The position numbers were made by a program, and so were the translations under genes. From Pseudomonas viridiflava (GTDB lineage: Bacteria > Pseudomonadota > Gammaproteobacteria > Pseudomonadales > Pseudomonadaceae), in NCBI RefSeq assembly GCF_900583165.1, contig NZ_UTKY01000031.1, positions 1-64,000 of the forward strand: DNA of 64,000 bases, given 5' to 3'. Below, in pieces: positions 29,604-38,701 of this stretch (positions are counted from its first letter, which is position 1; every line of letters starts with the position of its first letter). A model generated the notes under the pieces. The model saw nothing but the letters and a program-made list of their open reading frames with translations, had not been told where the DNA came from and did no database searches.

Positions 29604-30503
29604 TTAATCGCTGAACAGCTCGAACATCAGTTGTCGGAACCATTTATTGGCGGGGTCCCGGTTGTATTTGCCGTGCCAGAACAAGTTGATGGCGATCTCG
29701 GGCAAGGGCAACGGGACCGGCAGGCTGGTAAGCCCGAACGGCTGCGCGCAGCTGTTGGCGAACCGCTCGGGAACGGTCGCGATCAAGTCGGTGTTTTCCA
29801 GGATATGCCCGACCGCTACAAAGTGCGGCACTTCCAAGCGAATCTCACGTTGCAGACCCGCACGCTGCATATGCATGTCGATTTCGCCATGCCCGGTGCT
29901 GGCCGCAACGATCCTGACGTGCCCAAACTCACAGAAACGCTCACGGGTCATGGGCTGTTGGGTCAATGGATGATCTTTTCTGCACAGGCATACATAGCGA
30001 TGGTGGAACAACCGCCGCTGGTAAAAGCCCGCTTGCAGGTCTGGCAGCAGCCCAACTGCCAGATCCACCTCGCCACTGGCCAGGCTTTCAGATAGCTGGG
30101 CATTGCTTCGAAGCGTACTCACCGAAATGCCTGGGGCCAGTTTGAGCAGCGCGTCGATCAGGCGCGGCACGAAATAAATTTCCCCGATGTCGGTCATCGC
30201 AACCACAAAGCGTTTTCGGCTGGTGGCCGGATCGAATTCGTCGTGGCGGTTTATCGCACCGTGCAACAGGCCGATCGCTTGGGATACCGGTTCTGCCAGC
30301 TGCACTGCGAATGGGGTTGGCTGCATGCCGTTGGGGGTTCGCACGAACAACTCATCGTTGAACGTGACACGCAGACGCTTCAACGCATTGCTGACGGCCG
30401 GCTGAGTCAGGCCAAGGCTTTCAGCCGACACAGACACACTTCGATCTACCAGCAATTGGTTGAAGATCACCAAAAGATTCAGGTCCAGCTCACGCAGATT
30501 CAT
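29604..30503 (-). CDS. nahR: NahR/SalR-like LysR activator of salicylate genes
   Basis: 299 residues from the ATG at 30503. It follows NahR of the naphthalene/salicylate plasmids closely along its length: LRELDLNLLVIFNQLLVDRSVS, LTQPAVSNALKRLR, MTDIGEIYFVPRL, VDLAVGLLPDLQ, YVCLCRKDHP and PEIAINLFWHGKY. NahR responds to salicylate. It diverges from salicylate hydroxylase, and an exact NahR box stands between. A chromosomal salicylate regulator is thus strongly supported. Confidence 0.9.
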   Translation of the reverse strand: MNLRELDLNLLVIFNQLLVDRSVSVSAESLGLTQPAVSNALKRLRVTFNDELFVRTPNGMQPTPFAVQLAEPVSQAIGLLHGAINRHDEFDPATSRKRFVVAMTDIGEIYFVPRLIDALLKLAPGISVSTLRSNAQLSESLASGEVDLAVGLLPDLQAGFYQRRLFHHRYVCLCRKDHPLTQQPMTRERFCEFGHVRIVAASTGHGEIDMHMQRAGLQREIRLEVPHFVAVGHILENTDLIATVPERFANSCAQPFGLTSLPVPLPLPEIAINLFWHGKYNRDPANKWFRQLMFELFSD

Positions 30504-30545
30504 CGTCGGTTCTCTTGGACATAGGGCGGGTGACATTATTTTTAT

Positions 30546-30560
30546 ATTCACGCTGGTGAT
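30546..30560 (+). promoter_or_regulatory. NahR-binding box upstream of the salicylate operon
   Basis: ATTCACGCTGGTGAT matches exactly the established NahR core ATTCACGCT-N2-TGAT. It lies between the nahR-like gene and salicylate hydroxylase, about 90 bp before the latter's ATG, which fits activation from around position -60. A GAATAG-N11-CTATTC repeat at 30599-30621 follows. Confidence 0.88.
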
Positions 30561-30645
30561 AGTTTGTATGGAGGGCAGGGCATTTATCAATGGTTTGTGA
30601 ATAGTCATGATCGGGCTATTCCAAAAACAAACATAAGGTTTTCCC

Positions 30646-31929
30646 ATGACTAGCCCTCATTCTGTCTTGCAAGTGGGCATCGTCGGCGGCGGTATCGCTG
30701 GCGTGGCCTTGGCACTTGATCTCTGCCGTCATCCGCACCTGGACGTGACGTTATTTGAAGCCGCACCTGCCTTCGGTGAAGTGGGTGCTGGTGTTTCGTT
30801 CGGCGCAAATGCCGTGCGCGCTATTGAAGGCCTGGGAATCGGCACGCCTTACGAGCGTATTGCTGACCGCACCCCACAACCCTGGCAAGACATTTGGTTT
30901 GAATGGCGCCGCGGCGTGGATGCCGGCTACCTGGGTGCCAGCATTGCTGATGGCGTGGGCCAGTCCTCCGTGCATCGCGCCGATTTTCTCGATGCATTGG
31001 CCCAGCAACTTCCGGACGGTATTGCCCGCTTCGACAAGCGCGCCGTCAGCGTGCGTGAGACCGGCGACAGGGTCAGCGTCCAATTTACCGATGGCACTGA
31101 CTACGAATGTGACCTGCTGATCGCTGCCGACGGTATCAAATCATCCCTTCGCGACTATGTGCTCCAGGGCCTGGGCCTGCCTCTTGTCGCACCTCGGTTC
31201 AGTGGTACCTGCGCTTACCGCGGCATGATTGATAGCGAGCAGCTGCGCCAGGCCTATCGCGCGGCTGGCGTCGATGAGCACCTGATCAATGTTCCGCAAA
31301 TGTACCTGGGGCTCGACGCTCATATCCTTACGTTCCCGGTCAAGCAAGGTCGGCTGATCAATGTGGTGGCCTTCGTCTCCGATCGCTCCAAGCCCAACCC
31401 GGTGTGGCCGCAAGACACGCCATGGGTCAAGAGCACCACCCAGGCACAGATGCTGGAGGCGTTCGCGCATTGGGGCGATGCCGTACGCGTACTGCTCGAA
31501 TGCATCCCTGCGCCAACGCTGTGGGCACTGCATGAACTGGATGAGCTTGCAGGCTACACCCATGGCCGCGTCGGCCTGATCGGTGACGCTGCCCACGCCA
31601 TGCTGCCCCATCAAGGCGCCGGCGCCGGCCAAGGGCTTGAAGATGCCTGGTTGCTTGCGCGCCTGTTGGGCGACCCGCGAGTCCTTGAGAGCAACGCCCA
31701 AAACGTCTTGCAGGTGTATGACGAGATCCGCCGACCGCGCGCGTGCCGGGTGCAACGTACGTCATGGGAAGCGGGCGAACTCTACGAATACCGAGCCCCT
31801 CATGTCGAAGGCCAGGAGTCCCTGTTGTCGACGACGTTGGCCAGTCGTTTCGATTGGCTGTGGAACCACGATATGCAATCGGACCTGGCACAGGCCCGTA
31901 CTCGGCTCGGGTGGGCCGAGGCTGTTTGA
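30646..31929 (+). CDS. nahG: Salicylate hydroxylase (FAD-dependent, NahG-like)
   Basis: 427 residues of the group A flavin monooxygenases. GGGIAGVALAL near residue 12 binds the ADP of FAD, the DG motif appears in IAADGIKSSLRD, and GDAAHAMLPHQGAGAGQGLED near 313 binds the FAD ribityl and closes the active site. Converts salicylate to catechol and CO2 using NADH and O2. First gene behind the NahR box, and catA follows. Other monohydroxybenzoate 1-hydroxylases are similar, but context favours salicylate. Confidence 0.9.
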   Translation: MTSPHSVLQVGIVGGGIAGVALALDLCRHPHLDVTLFEAAPAFGEVGAGVSFGANAVRAIEGLGIGTPYERIADRTPQPWQDIWFEWRRGVDAGYLGASIADGVGQSSVHRADFLDALAQQLPDGIARFDKRAVSVRETGDRVSVQFTDGTDYECDLLIAADGIKSSLRDYVLQGLGLPLVAPRFSGTCAYRGMIDSEQLRQAYRAAGVDEHLINVPQMYLGLDAHILTFPVKQGRLINVVAFVSDRSKPNPVWPQDTPWVKSTTQAQMLEAFAHWGDAVRVLLECIPAPTLWALHELDELAGYTHGRVGLIGDAAHAMLPHQGAGAGQGLEDAWLLARLLGDPRVLESNAQNVLQVYDEIRRPRACRVQRTSWEAGELYEYRAPHVEGQESLLSTTLASRFDWLWNHDMQSDLAQARTRLGWAEAV

Positions 31930-31995
31930 AGTGCATACGGCACCAGCACTCAGTGACTGGCGCGATAGACCCACAATAAAAAAGGTTAAACGACC

Positions 31996-32934
31996 ATGAC
32001 CGTCAGTATTTCAAATACCCCCGATATGCTTGAATTTTTCCGCGATGCAGCCGGGTTGAAAAACGCCGCTGGCAACCCGCGCAACAAGCACATCGTGCTG
32101 CGTATTCTGCAAGAGACCGCCCGGCTCATTGAAGAGCTGGAGATCACCGATGATGAGTTCTGGGCCGCAGTCGAATACATCAACCGACTCGGCAAGAGCA
32201 ACGAGGCGGGGCTGCTGGCGGCAGGCTTGGGCGTCGAGCATTTCCTCGATCTGCTCAACGATGCCAAGCAAGCCGAGGCCGGTCGTACCGGAGGCACGCC
32301 GCGCACGATTGAAGGGCCCCTGTATGTAGCGGGCGCACCGCTGCGCGAAGGTTTTGCGCGAATGGACGATGGCTCGGAAGACGGTATCGCCACCCCGTTT
32401 TTCGTTGAAGGACGAATCCTGGATCTGCAAGGCCAACCTATCGCGGGGGCCCTTGTCGATTTGTGGCAAGCGGACAGCAAAGGCAACTACTCGCACTTCG
32501 ATAAAAGCCAGTCCGAATACAACTTGCGCCGGCGCATCGTCACCGATGCTGACGGGCGCTACCGGGTCCGGAGCATCGTGCCTTCGGGCTACGGCTGCAA
32601 CCCACAAGGCCCGACCCAGGAATGCCTCAATCACCTGGGACGCCATGGCCAGCGACCTGCGCATATCCATTTCTTCCTGTCGGCTCCCGGTTATGAGCAC
32701 CTCACTACCCAAATCAACCTGTCCAACGACAAGTACCTTTGGGACGACTTTGCCTATGCCACCCGTGATGGGTTGATCGGCGAAGTGCAGTTCATCGACG
32801 ACCAGGCGCTGTCCGCTGCCCATGATGTGCCAGGGCGTTATGCACACATGACTTTCGATTTTCAGTTGCGCCCGGCAACCAGCCTGGAAGCGCAACAGCG
32901 CAGCAATCGCCCGCGTGCACTGCAAACCGCGTAG
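31996..32934 (+). CDS. catA: Catechol 1,2-dioxygenase, copy in the salicylate operon
   Basis: 312-residue intradiol dioxygenase, usual CatA length. Fe(III) ligands: Tyr in PLYVAGAP (about 113 codons in), Tyr in VPSGYGCNPQGPTQECL, and two His in RPAHIHFF. Opens catechol to cis,cis-muconate. Behind AAAAAGG, 66 bp after salicylate hydroxylase. A second CatA lies at 53695; the two differ moderately across the protein, so this is an operon-specific isozyme rather than a fresh duplicate. Confidence 0.94.
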   Translation: MTVSISNTPDMLEFFRDAAGLKNAAGNPRNKHIVLRILQETARLIEELEITDDEFWAAVEYINRLGKSNEAGLLAAGLGVEHFLDLLNDAKQAEAGRTGGTPRTIEGPLYVAGAPLREGFARMDDGSEDGIATPFFVEGRILDLQGQPIAGALVDLWQADSKGNYSHFDKSQSEYNLRRRIVTDADGRYRVRSIVPSGYGCNPQGPTQECLNHLGRHGQRPAHIHFFLSAPGYEHLTTQINLSNDKYLWDDFAYATRDGLIGEVQFIDDQALSAAHDVPGRYAHMTFDFQLRPATSLEAQQRSNRPRALQTA

Positions 32935-32975
32935 GTCGACACAGTCAAACCTGAACGATTAAAGAGGATAAGTAG

Positions 32976-34124
32976 ATGTCCCAAAGCACCCTTGCACCCA
33001 TTGAAATCAAAGTTGCCGTATTGCGTGAGGCCGGGAGCAAACTCCAGCTTGAACGTGCAGAACTGGGCGTCCCGCGCGCTGATGAAGTACGCGTGCGTAT
33101 TGTCGCAACCGGTGTTTGCCACACTGATATGGTCGTGCGTGACCAGCTGTTTCCGACGCCGTTGCCAATCGTGCTGGGCCATGAAGGTTCGGGAATTGTG
33201 GAGTCGGTAGGGGCCGCGGTGACCACCATCGCGCCCGGTGATCACGTGGTCATGACCTACATGTCATGTGGTTTGTGCCTGCCTTGTGAAACCGGGCACC
33301 CCGCGCATTGCTCCCATATGCACCCGCTGAACTTCGGCGGCGGGCGGCTGGATGGCAGTACCTCGACCTGCAGCTGCGACAACGCGGCGCCCATCCATGA
33401 CCACTTCTTTGGCCAGTCTTCGTTCTCGACCTATGTGATCGCCAGCGAGCGTAGTGTGGTGAAAGTGTCGAAAAAGGCACCGTTGGAATTGTTGGGGCCA
33501 CTGGGGTGCGGCATTCAGACGGGGGCGGGGTCGGTGCTCAAGGCTCTGCAAGTCGAGGCAGGCGCCAGCTTTGCGGCATTTGGCGCCGGCGCCGTGGGCC
33601 TGGCGGCGGTGATGGCGGCCAAAGTGGCAGGTGCTACGACGATTATTGCCGTCGATGTAACCCCCAGCCGCTTGAGCCTTGCGCTTGAGGTGGGTGCAAC
33701 TCACGTGATCAACAGCCGTGAAGAGGATCCAGTGCAGCGCATTCGTGAAATCACCGGCGGCGGCGTGAACTACAGCCTTGAATGCTCCGGTCGTGCAGAG
33801 GTGCTGCGCCAGGCCATCGACGCGCTCACTACCCTGGGCACCTGTGGAATCGTCGGGGCGACGAAAATGGGCACGGAAGTGGCGTTCAACATCAATGATG
33901 TGATGATCCCCGGCAAGCGAATCATGGGCATTGTCCAGGGCGATGTGGTTGCCAATGCGTTTATTCCCACGCTGGTCGACCTGCACCTGCAAGGCCGCTT
34001 CCCGTTCGACAAGCTGTGCCGGTTTTACACCTTTGACCAAGTCAACGAAGCCATGGCGGACAGCGAAAGCGGCATCACCATCAAACCGATTCTGCGCATG
34101 CCGGCCGCGACCGACCTGGCGTGA
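32976..34124 (+). CDS. Aryl/benzyl-type alcohol dehydrogenase (zinc MDR family)
   Basis: 382 residues. Catalytic zinc at GVCHTDMV near residue 44 and GHEGSGIV near 68; structural zinc cysteines CGLCLPCETGHPAHC near 92; NAD turn FGAGAVGLAAVMAAK near 205. Sequence type is that of XylB-like benzyl alcohol dehydrogenases. Placed before a salicylaldehyde-type dehydrogenase and after salicylate hydroxylase, it probably oxidises salicyl (2-hydroxybenzyl) alcohol. Confidence 0.87.
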   Translation: MSQSTLAPIEIKVAVLREAGSKLQLERAELGVPRADEVRVRIVATGVCHTDMVVRDQLFPTPLPIVLGHEGSGIVESVGAAVTTIAPGDHVVMTYMSCGLCLPCETGHPAHCSHMHPLNFGGGRLDGSTSTCSCDNAAPIHDHFFGQSSFSTYVIASERSVVKVSKKAPLELLGPLGCGIQTGAGSVLKALQVEAGASFAAFGAGAVGLAAVMAAKVAGATTIIAVDVTPSRLSLALEVGATHVINSREEDPVQRIREITGGGVNYSLECSGRAEVLRQAIDALTTLGTCGIVGATKMGTEVAFNINDVMIPGKRIMGIVQGDVVANAFIPTLVDLHLQGRFPFDKLCRFYTFDQVNEAMADSESGITIKPILRMPAATDLA

Positions 34125-34153
34125 TTTCTCAGGCTCATTCAAAGGAATTCTTG

Positions 34154-35605
34154 ATGACTGTTCAACTCGTAATCGACAACGTCGCGCAAGCGGCTTCAAA
34201 CGGTAAGACCTATCAGCGTATCGACCCGATCAGCGGCAAGGTTGTCACCACGGGTGCCGCTTGCAGTGTGGATGACGCGCGCAAAGTTGCGGCCTCTTCG
34301 CAGCAAGCGTTCAAGACGTGGTCGAAGGTCGGCCCAACCGAGCGTCGCCGGCTACTGCTGGCCGCCGCTGATGCGCTTGAAGGCAAGATGGAGCTGTTTT
34401 GCACCGTGATGGCCGAAGAAATCGGTGCGTCGCGGTTGTGGTCACAGTTTAACGTGGGCGCGTCAGCCAACCTGTTGCGCGAAGCCGCTGCGCTGACCAC
34501 GCAAATCAAGGGAGAAACACTGACGACCGACAAGCCGGGCGCTTTATCCATGACCTTGCGTCAGCCCGCCGGTACGGTGTTAAGCATCGCGCCATGGAAC
34601 GGTCCGGTGATCCTGGGCACGCGCTCCATTGCGTATCCCTTGGCCTGCGGCAATACCGTGATCTTCAAAGGTTCGGAGAACAGCCCGCGTACCCATGAAC
34701 TGCTGGCCCAAGCCTTTTATGAAGCAGGTTTTCCGCCGGGTGTGGTGAACTTCATCATCTCGGCCCCTGAAGATGCCGGTGCCGTTACCGAAGTCTTGAT
34801 TGCCCACGACACAGTCCGTCGAGTGAATTTTACCGGTTCGACCAACGTAGGCCGAATGATCGCCCAGACTTGCGCCAAACATCTCAAGCGTTGCTTGCTG
34901 GAGTTGGGCGGCAAGGCGCCGTTTATTGTGCTGGAGGATGCTGACTTGGATGGTGCGGTTAATGCTGCCGTATTCGGGGCTTTCCTGTACCAAGGGCAAA
35001 TTTGCATGTCGACCGAGCGGTTTGTGGTCGATGAAGCGGTTGCCGACACCTTCGTCGCCAAGTTCGCAGAACGCATTCGTGGTTTGGAGCAGGGCAGTCC
35101 CGTGACCAATCCTGCCAGTGTGGTAGGCCCGATGATTGCCCACGGTTCGGTTCAACGCATTAATCAGATGCTCGATGATGCCATTGGTAAAGGCGCCCTG
35201 ATTGTCGCCGGTGGGCTGGCGGAGCAGGCGCAGATGGCGCCAACCTTGGTAGATCGTGTGACGTCGGCCATGGACATCTACGATGAGGAAACCTTCGGCC
35301 CCGTGACCACGGTCGTGCGTGTGAAAGGCGCCGAGCAGGCACTGGAAGTCGCCAACGACACGGCATTTGGCCTGTCTTCGGCGATTTTCAGCCGTAACGT
35401 CAGCCTCGCCCTCGACCTCGCCAGCCGCCTGGATGCCGGTTGCGTGCACATTAACGGCGCGACCGTGCAAAACGAACCCCAGGCTCCTTACGGTGGCATG
35501 AAGAACAGTGGCTATGGCCGATTTGACGGTAGCGCAGTCATTGAAGAATTCACCGAAGTGAAGTGGGTAACAGTCGAGCCTTCCGACCAGCCTTATCCGT
35601 TCTAA
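34154..35605 (+). CDS. Salicylaldehyde/benzaldehyde-type dehydrogenase (NahF-like)
   Basis: 483 residues from the ATG behind AAAGGAATTCTTG; an upstream GTG overlapping the previous gene is less likely. LELGGKAPFIVLEDADLD carries the catalytic Glu, and Cys lies in YQGQICMSTER, the form found in NahF-type salicylaldehyde dehydrogenases rather than GabD types. Oxidises aromatic aldehyde to acid with NAD. Completes an alcohol-aldehyde-acid-catechol-muconate series in one operon. Confidence 0.87.
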   Translation: MTVQLVIDNVAQAASNGKTYQRIDPISGKVVTTGAACSVDDARKVAASSQQAFKTWSKVGPTERRRLLLAAADALEGKMELFCTVMAEEIGASRLWSQFNVGASANLLREAAALTTQIKGETLTTDKPGALSMTLRQPAGTVLSIAPWNGPVILGTRSIAYPLACGNTVIFKGSENSPRTHELLAQAFYEAGFPPGVVNFIISAPEDAGAVTEVLIAHDTVRRVNFTGSTNVGRMIAQTCAKHLKRCLLELGGKAPFIVLEDADLDGAVNAAVFGAFLYQGQICMSTERFVVDEAVADTFVAKFAERIRGLEQGSPVTNPASVVGPMIAHGSVQRINQMLDDAIGKGALIVAGGLAEQAQMAPTLVDRVTSAMDIYDEETFGPVTTVVRVKGAEQALEVANDTAFGLSSAIFSRNVSLALDLASRLDAGCVHINGATVQNEPQAPYGGMKNSGYGRFDGSAVIEEFTEVKWVTVEPSDQPYPF

Positions 35606-35620
35606 CGACAACGCTTACAG

Positions 35621-35640
35621 GCCGGCTTCACGGAGCCGGC
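35621..35640 (+). other. Hairpin after the aldehyde dehydrogenase
   Basis: GCCGGCT and AGCCGGC pair around TCACGG, 16 bp after the stop. There is no T-run, so read-through to the porin gene is likely; it may only tune its level. Confidence 0.4.
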
Positions 35641-35726
35641 GCTTACTACGCCTGAACAGAACACGGCACTCCGGGTGTCGCGCCCGGTGCTGCCTGCGAA
35701 TTCTCAACGCACCTATGGTTGCCACA

Positions 35727-36650
35727 ATGAATAATAAAAAAACCGTTGCCGCTGTGACTGTCCTTTCCAAAATGCCTGCATTGACGGCGGGCTGCGCGCT
35801 GGCATTTTGTCTGCCTGCCGCCCAGGCTACTGAGGGGGGTGGTTCCTCCTACCCCATGGGCGCCGAAAACTACATGACCGGGGCCATGCCGCCTCCGGGG
35901 TTCTACACCCAGGTTTTTGCAGAGAGTTATCGCGCTGATCGGCTCCTGGATAACCGGGGCAAGTCGGCGTTGGATGATTTTCACCTGAGCGCCGATGTGA
36001 TTGCTCCGCGGTTGATCTGGGTGACGGAGCAAAAGGTCCTCGACGGCGACCTGGCATTCCACCTCAACGTCCCCCTGGTCGACCTGCGCGTGGACGTGAA
36101 CGGCCAGCACCAGAAGAAAACAGGCATGGGCGATATCATCTTTGGCCCCGCGCTCGGTTATCACTACAGTGAGAAATTCCATGCGATTTACGCGCTGGAT
36201 ATCTTCGCGCCGACCGGTCGTTATGATCGCGGGGATCTGGCGAATATCGGCCGCAATTACTGGGCGTTCGAGCCGATCGCAGCATTCTCGTACGTTGATC
36301 CTGCGGGGGTGAATGCCGACATCAAAGTGATGTATGACTTCAACCTGCGCAACCGCGCCACTGACTATCGCTCTGGGCAGGAACTGCATGCTGACTACTC
36401 GCTGGGCTGGGGCTTGGGTAATGGCTGGGTCGTGGGCGTTGGGGGCTATATGTATCGACAGACCACCGACGACCATCAAGACGGCGCACGCATTGAGGGC
36501 AATCGCGGGCGCGCGTTTGCCATTGGCCCATCAATCAAATACGCGAGCAGTTCCGGCTGGTTTGTGACCGCCAAATGGCAAAAGGAAAGCGAGGTACGCA
36601 ACCGTCCGGAAGGGGAGGCGTACTGGGTCAAGCTGACCATTCCTCTTTAG
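35727..36650 (+). CDS. MetA-pathway phenol-degradation outer-membrane porin (SphA-like)
   Basis: 307 residues. Signal peptide: basic MNNKK start, hydrophobic core ending LPAAQA near residue 34. The mature part, beginning TEGGGSSYPMGAENYMTGAMPPPGFY, is characteristic of the phenol MetA/SphA transporter family, and it ends in alternating beta strands. Sits in the outer membrane and is thought to help uptake of hydrophobic aromatics. Follows the salicylate-operon enzymes in the same direction. A start four codons earlier is possible. Confidence 0.85.
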   Translation: MNNKKTVAAVTVLSKMPALTAGCALAFCLPAAQATEGGGSSYPMGAENYMTGAMPPPGFYTQVFAESYRADRLLDNRGKSALDDFHLSADVIAPRLIWVTEQKVLDGDLAFHLNVPLVDLRVDVNGQHQKKTGMGDIIFGPALGYHYSEKFHAIYALDIFAPTGRYDRGDLANIGRNYWAFEPIAAFSYVDPAGVNADIKVMYDFNLRNRATDYRSGQELHADYSLGWGLGNGWVVGVGGYMYRQTTDDHQDGARIEGNRGRAFAIGPSIKYASSSGWFVTAKWQKESEVRNRPEGEAYWVKLTIPL

Positions 36651-36780
36651 CGATAAGTAGAGATTTTTTCTACGCAGCGGCGATTTTGTCGGCGTTTATC
36701 CGTGCTGAAAAGCTCTATAGGATCGCATCGCGCGCGTACTGCGTGGATTGCATCAGGTATTTAGAGAGTAGGGATGAACG

Positions 36781-37335
36781 ATGACGGAATCAAAAACCGA
36801 GGGCTATACCGGCACTGCTAAGTGGCTGCACTGGGGAATGGCTTTGATTTGGCTCGGCAGTTGGTGTGTGGGCATTCTCGCCAGCCATTGGCGTGAGGAG
36901 CTAAACCCTCACCACGAGCTGACATTTCTACACAAGGCGGTGGCCAGCACCTTGCTCTTTCTAATTGTGCTGCGGGTGTTCTGGCGCTTGATCAAGCGCC
37001 CACCCGCGTTGCCTGCCAGCATGAGCCCGCTGATGCAGCGCGGAGCGGTATTGGGGCATGTGCTTTTGTATGCGTTGGCTTTGATGGCGCTGCCTGTGTC
37101 TGGCTGGTACTGGAGCTCCGTAGCGGACAAGGCCATTCTGGTTGCTGGCCTGTTTGTTTTACCGCCGTTAGTCGCGCCCAATCCTGACCTCTATGATCTG
37201 GCCAAGCTGATCCACACCTGGACTGCGTGGTTCTGCGCAGCGTTGGTTGGTGGGCATGTGCTGATAGCGCTCAAGCATCACTTCGTCGACAAAGACGAGA
37301 TCCTCAAGGGCATGTTGCCCGCATCGAAGCCTTAA
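36781..37335 (+). CDS. Cytochrome b561
   Basis: 184-residue integral membrane di-heme cytochrome. Four hydrophobic helices. Histidine ligands are likely in WLHWGMALIW, HKAVASTLLFLIV, GHVLLYALALMALPVSGWYW and LIHTWTAWFCAALVGGHV. Passes electrons from quinol to periplasmic acceptors. It follows the salicylate-operon porin by 130 bp but need not share its promoter. Confidence 0.88.
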   Translation: MTESKTEGYTGTAKWLHWGMALIWLGSWCVGILASHWREELNPHHELTFLHKAVASTLLFLIVLRVFWRLIKRPPALPASMSPLMQRGAVLGHVLLYALALMALPVSGWYWSSVADKAILVAGLFVLPPLVAPNPDLYDLAKLIHTWTAWFCAALVGGHVLIALKHHFVDKDEILKGMLPASKP

Positions 37336-37378
37336 ATCGCCAGCGATTGAGGGCGAAAAAATCCAGCGGCGCCAAGTA

Positions 37379-38293
37379 TCAGGCGCTGCTCCTGTCACTC
37401 ATGTACTGCTCCAGCTTCTTGCGTAGCCATCGCTCGGCGGGGTCTGAGTCCATCACGCTCAGCCAGACCATATCCAGTTCCAGTTCGGGTGTAATGAAGG
37501 GCAGGGGTTCTCCGTGGAGCAGCCCTGACTGGCTCAGCGCACCGCTCAAATAATCGGGCAGGTTACACAGCAGGTCGGTGCCGGCCATGATCGCCGGCAG
37601 CGTGGTGTACTGGGGGACGGAAAGCACCGCACGGCGTTTTTGGCCCACTGCCGCGAGCCACTCATCGGCAAAGCTGGAGATATTGGCTACGTGCGACACC
37701 ACAACGTGCGGTCGGGCGCAGTATTCCTCCAGCGTCAGCGGTGTGCCTGGCGCGTCCGCTCGCACCACCATGGGCTTCATGGTCCGCAACAGTTTTCGCT
37801 TGGCGTTGGCTGGCAACTCTTTTGTCAGGCAGACGCCGACGGTTATGTCACCGGCTATCAGCAGTTCGGAAATATTCCAGTAGTTGGCTTGCTTGATGAC
37901 GATCACCACGTTGGGCGCTTCCACACGAAGTGCCGCTAGAAAGCCGGGTAACAGCCCGTACTCGACGTCATCGGAGAGCCCGATACGAAACGTCATAGTG
38001 CTGCTGGCGGGGTCGAAGTCCCGGGTCAGGCTCAGCGCGGTCGACATAGCGTCAAGGGCTGGCGAAAGGTGAACGATAATTTCATTGGCGCGTGCGGTGG
38101 GCTCCATACGATGACCTACGCGGATGAACAACGGATCATTGAACAGTGCGCGCAGGCGATTCAGTGCTGAACTGATGGTGGGCTGCCCGAGAAACAACTT
38201 TTCGGCGGCACGTGTCACGTTCCGTTCAAGCATCAGGGTTTCAAACACCACCATCAAATTGATGTCGGCCTTGCGCAGTTCATTTCGATTCAT
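37379..38293 (-). CDS. LysR-family regulator after cytochrome b561
   Basis: 304 residues. ADINLMVVFETLMLERNVTRAAEKLFLGQPTISSALNRLRALFNDPLF is a NodD/NahR/LeuO-like HTH opening. The effector region MTFRIGLSDDVEYGLLPGFL differs from the NahR-like gene. Convergent with cytochrome b561, divergent from nothing close: 400 bp separate it from the next LysR. Target unknown. Confidence 0.86.
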   Translation of the reverse strand: MNRNELRKADINLMVVFETLMLERNVTRAAEKLFLGQPTISSALNRLRALFNDPLFIRVGHRMEPTARANEIIVHLSPALDAMSTALSLTRDFDPASSTMTFRIGLSDDVEYGLLPGFLAALRVEAPNVVIVIKQANYWNISELLIAGDITVGVCLTKELPANAKRKLLRTMKPMVVRADAPGTPLTLEEYCARPHVVVSHVANISSFADEWLAAVGQKRRAVLSVPQYTTLPAIMAGTDLLCNLPDYLSGALSQSGLLHGEPLPFITPELELDMVWLSVMDSDPAERWLRKKLEQYMSDRSSA

Positions 38294-38701
38294 CGCTAAC
38301 GCGTCCTTCTTTCGTCATCGTGCCTTCCTGGAGAGAAAGGCCGGTAGTCAGTCTATGGATGCTGGCCGCATGCAGTCCAGCGCTTCGACGTGAGAGACCT
38401 CAGTATTTTGAACCTCCCCAGGACTGTGCGCTGACGGCAGATGAATCGGAAACCTGAATGAACGGAGCCCAACATGAACGTATTTTCATGTGGCTAAAAG
38501 TGCTCGATAGCCGTAATCGACATTTCTCATAAATGCACTGGTAGCGACGCCGGTAAAGTGCACACCCATTCATTCTTTCTCGTGCCTCATCACGGGTTAT
38601 CGATTCCCTTCACGTCATGGCGTAGGGACTCGCTTCCTTTGTTGTTTTGCCCGTCGCACGCGGATGCGGTTGTTTTTAATTTGATTATTTAAGGATTGAT
38701 C
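38294..38701. promoter_or_regulatory. 400-bp divergent LysR-LysR intergenic region with palindrome and TTATCGAT motif
   Basis: No open frame of note. It holds ACATGAA-N6-TTCATGT at 38472-38491, a GATAGCCGTAATCGACATT block at 38506-38524 that reappears in altered form before the marR gene at 39691, and TTATCGAT at 38597-38604. The last ~60 bp are AT-rich, consistent with a promoter for the rightward LysR. Confidence 0.5.
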
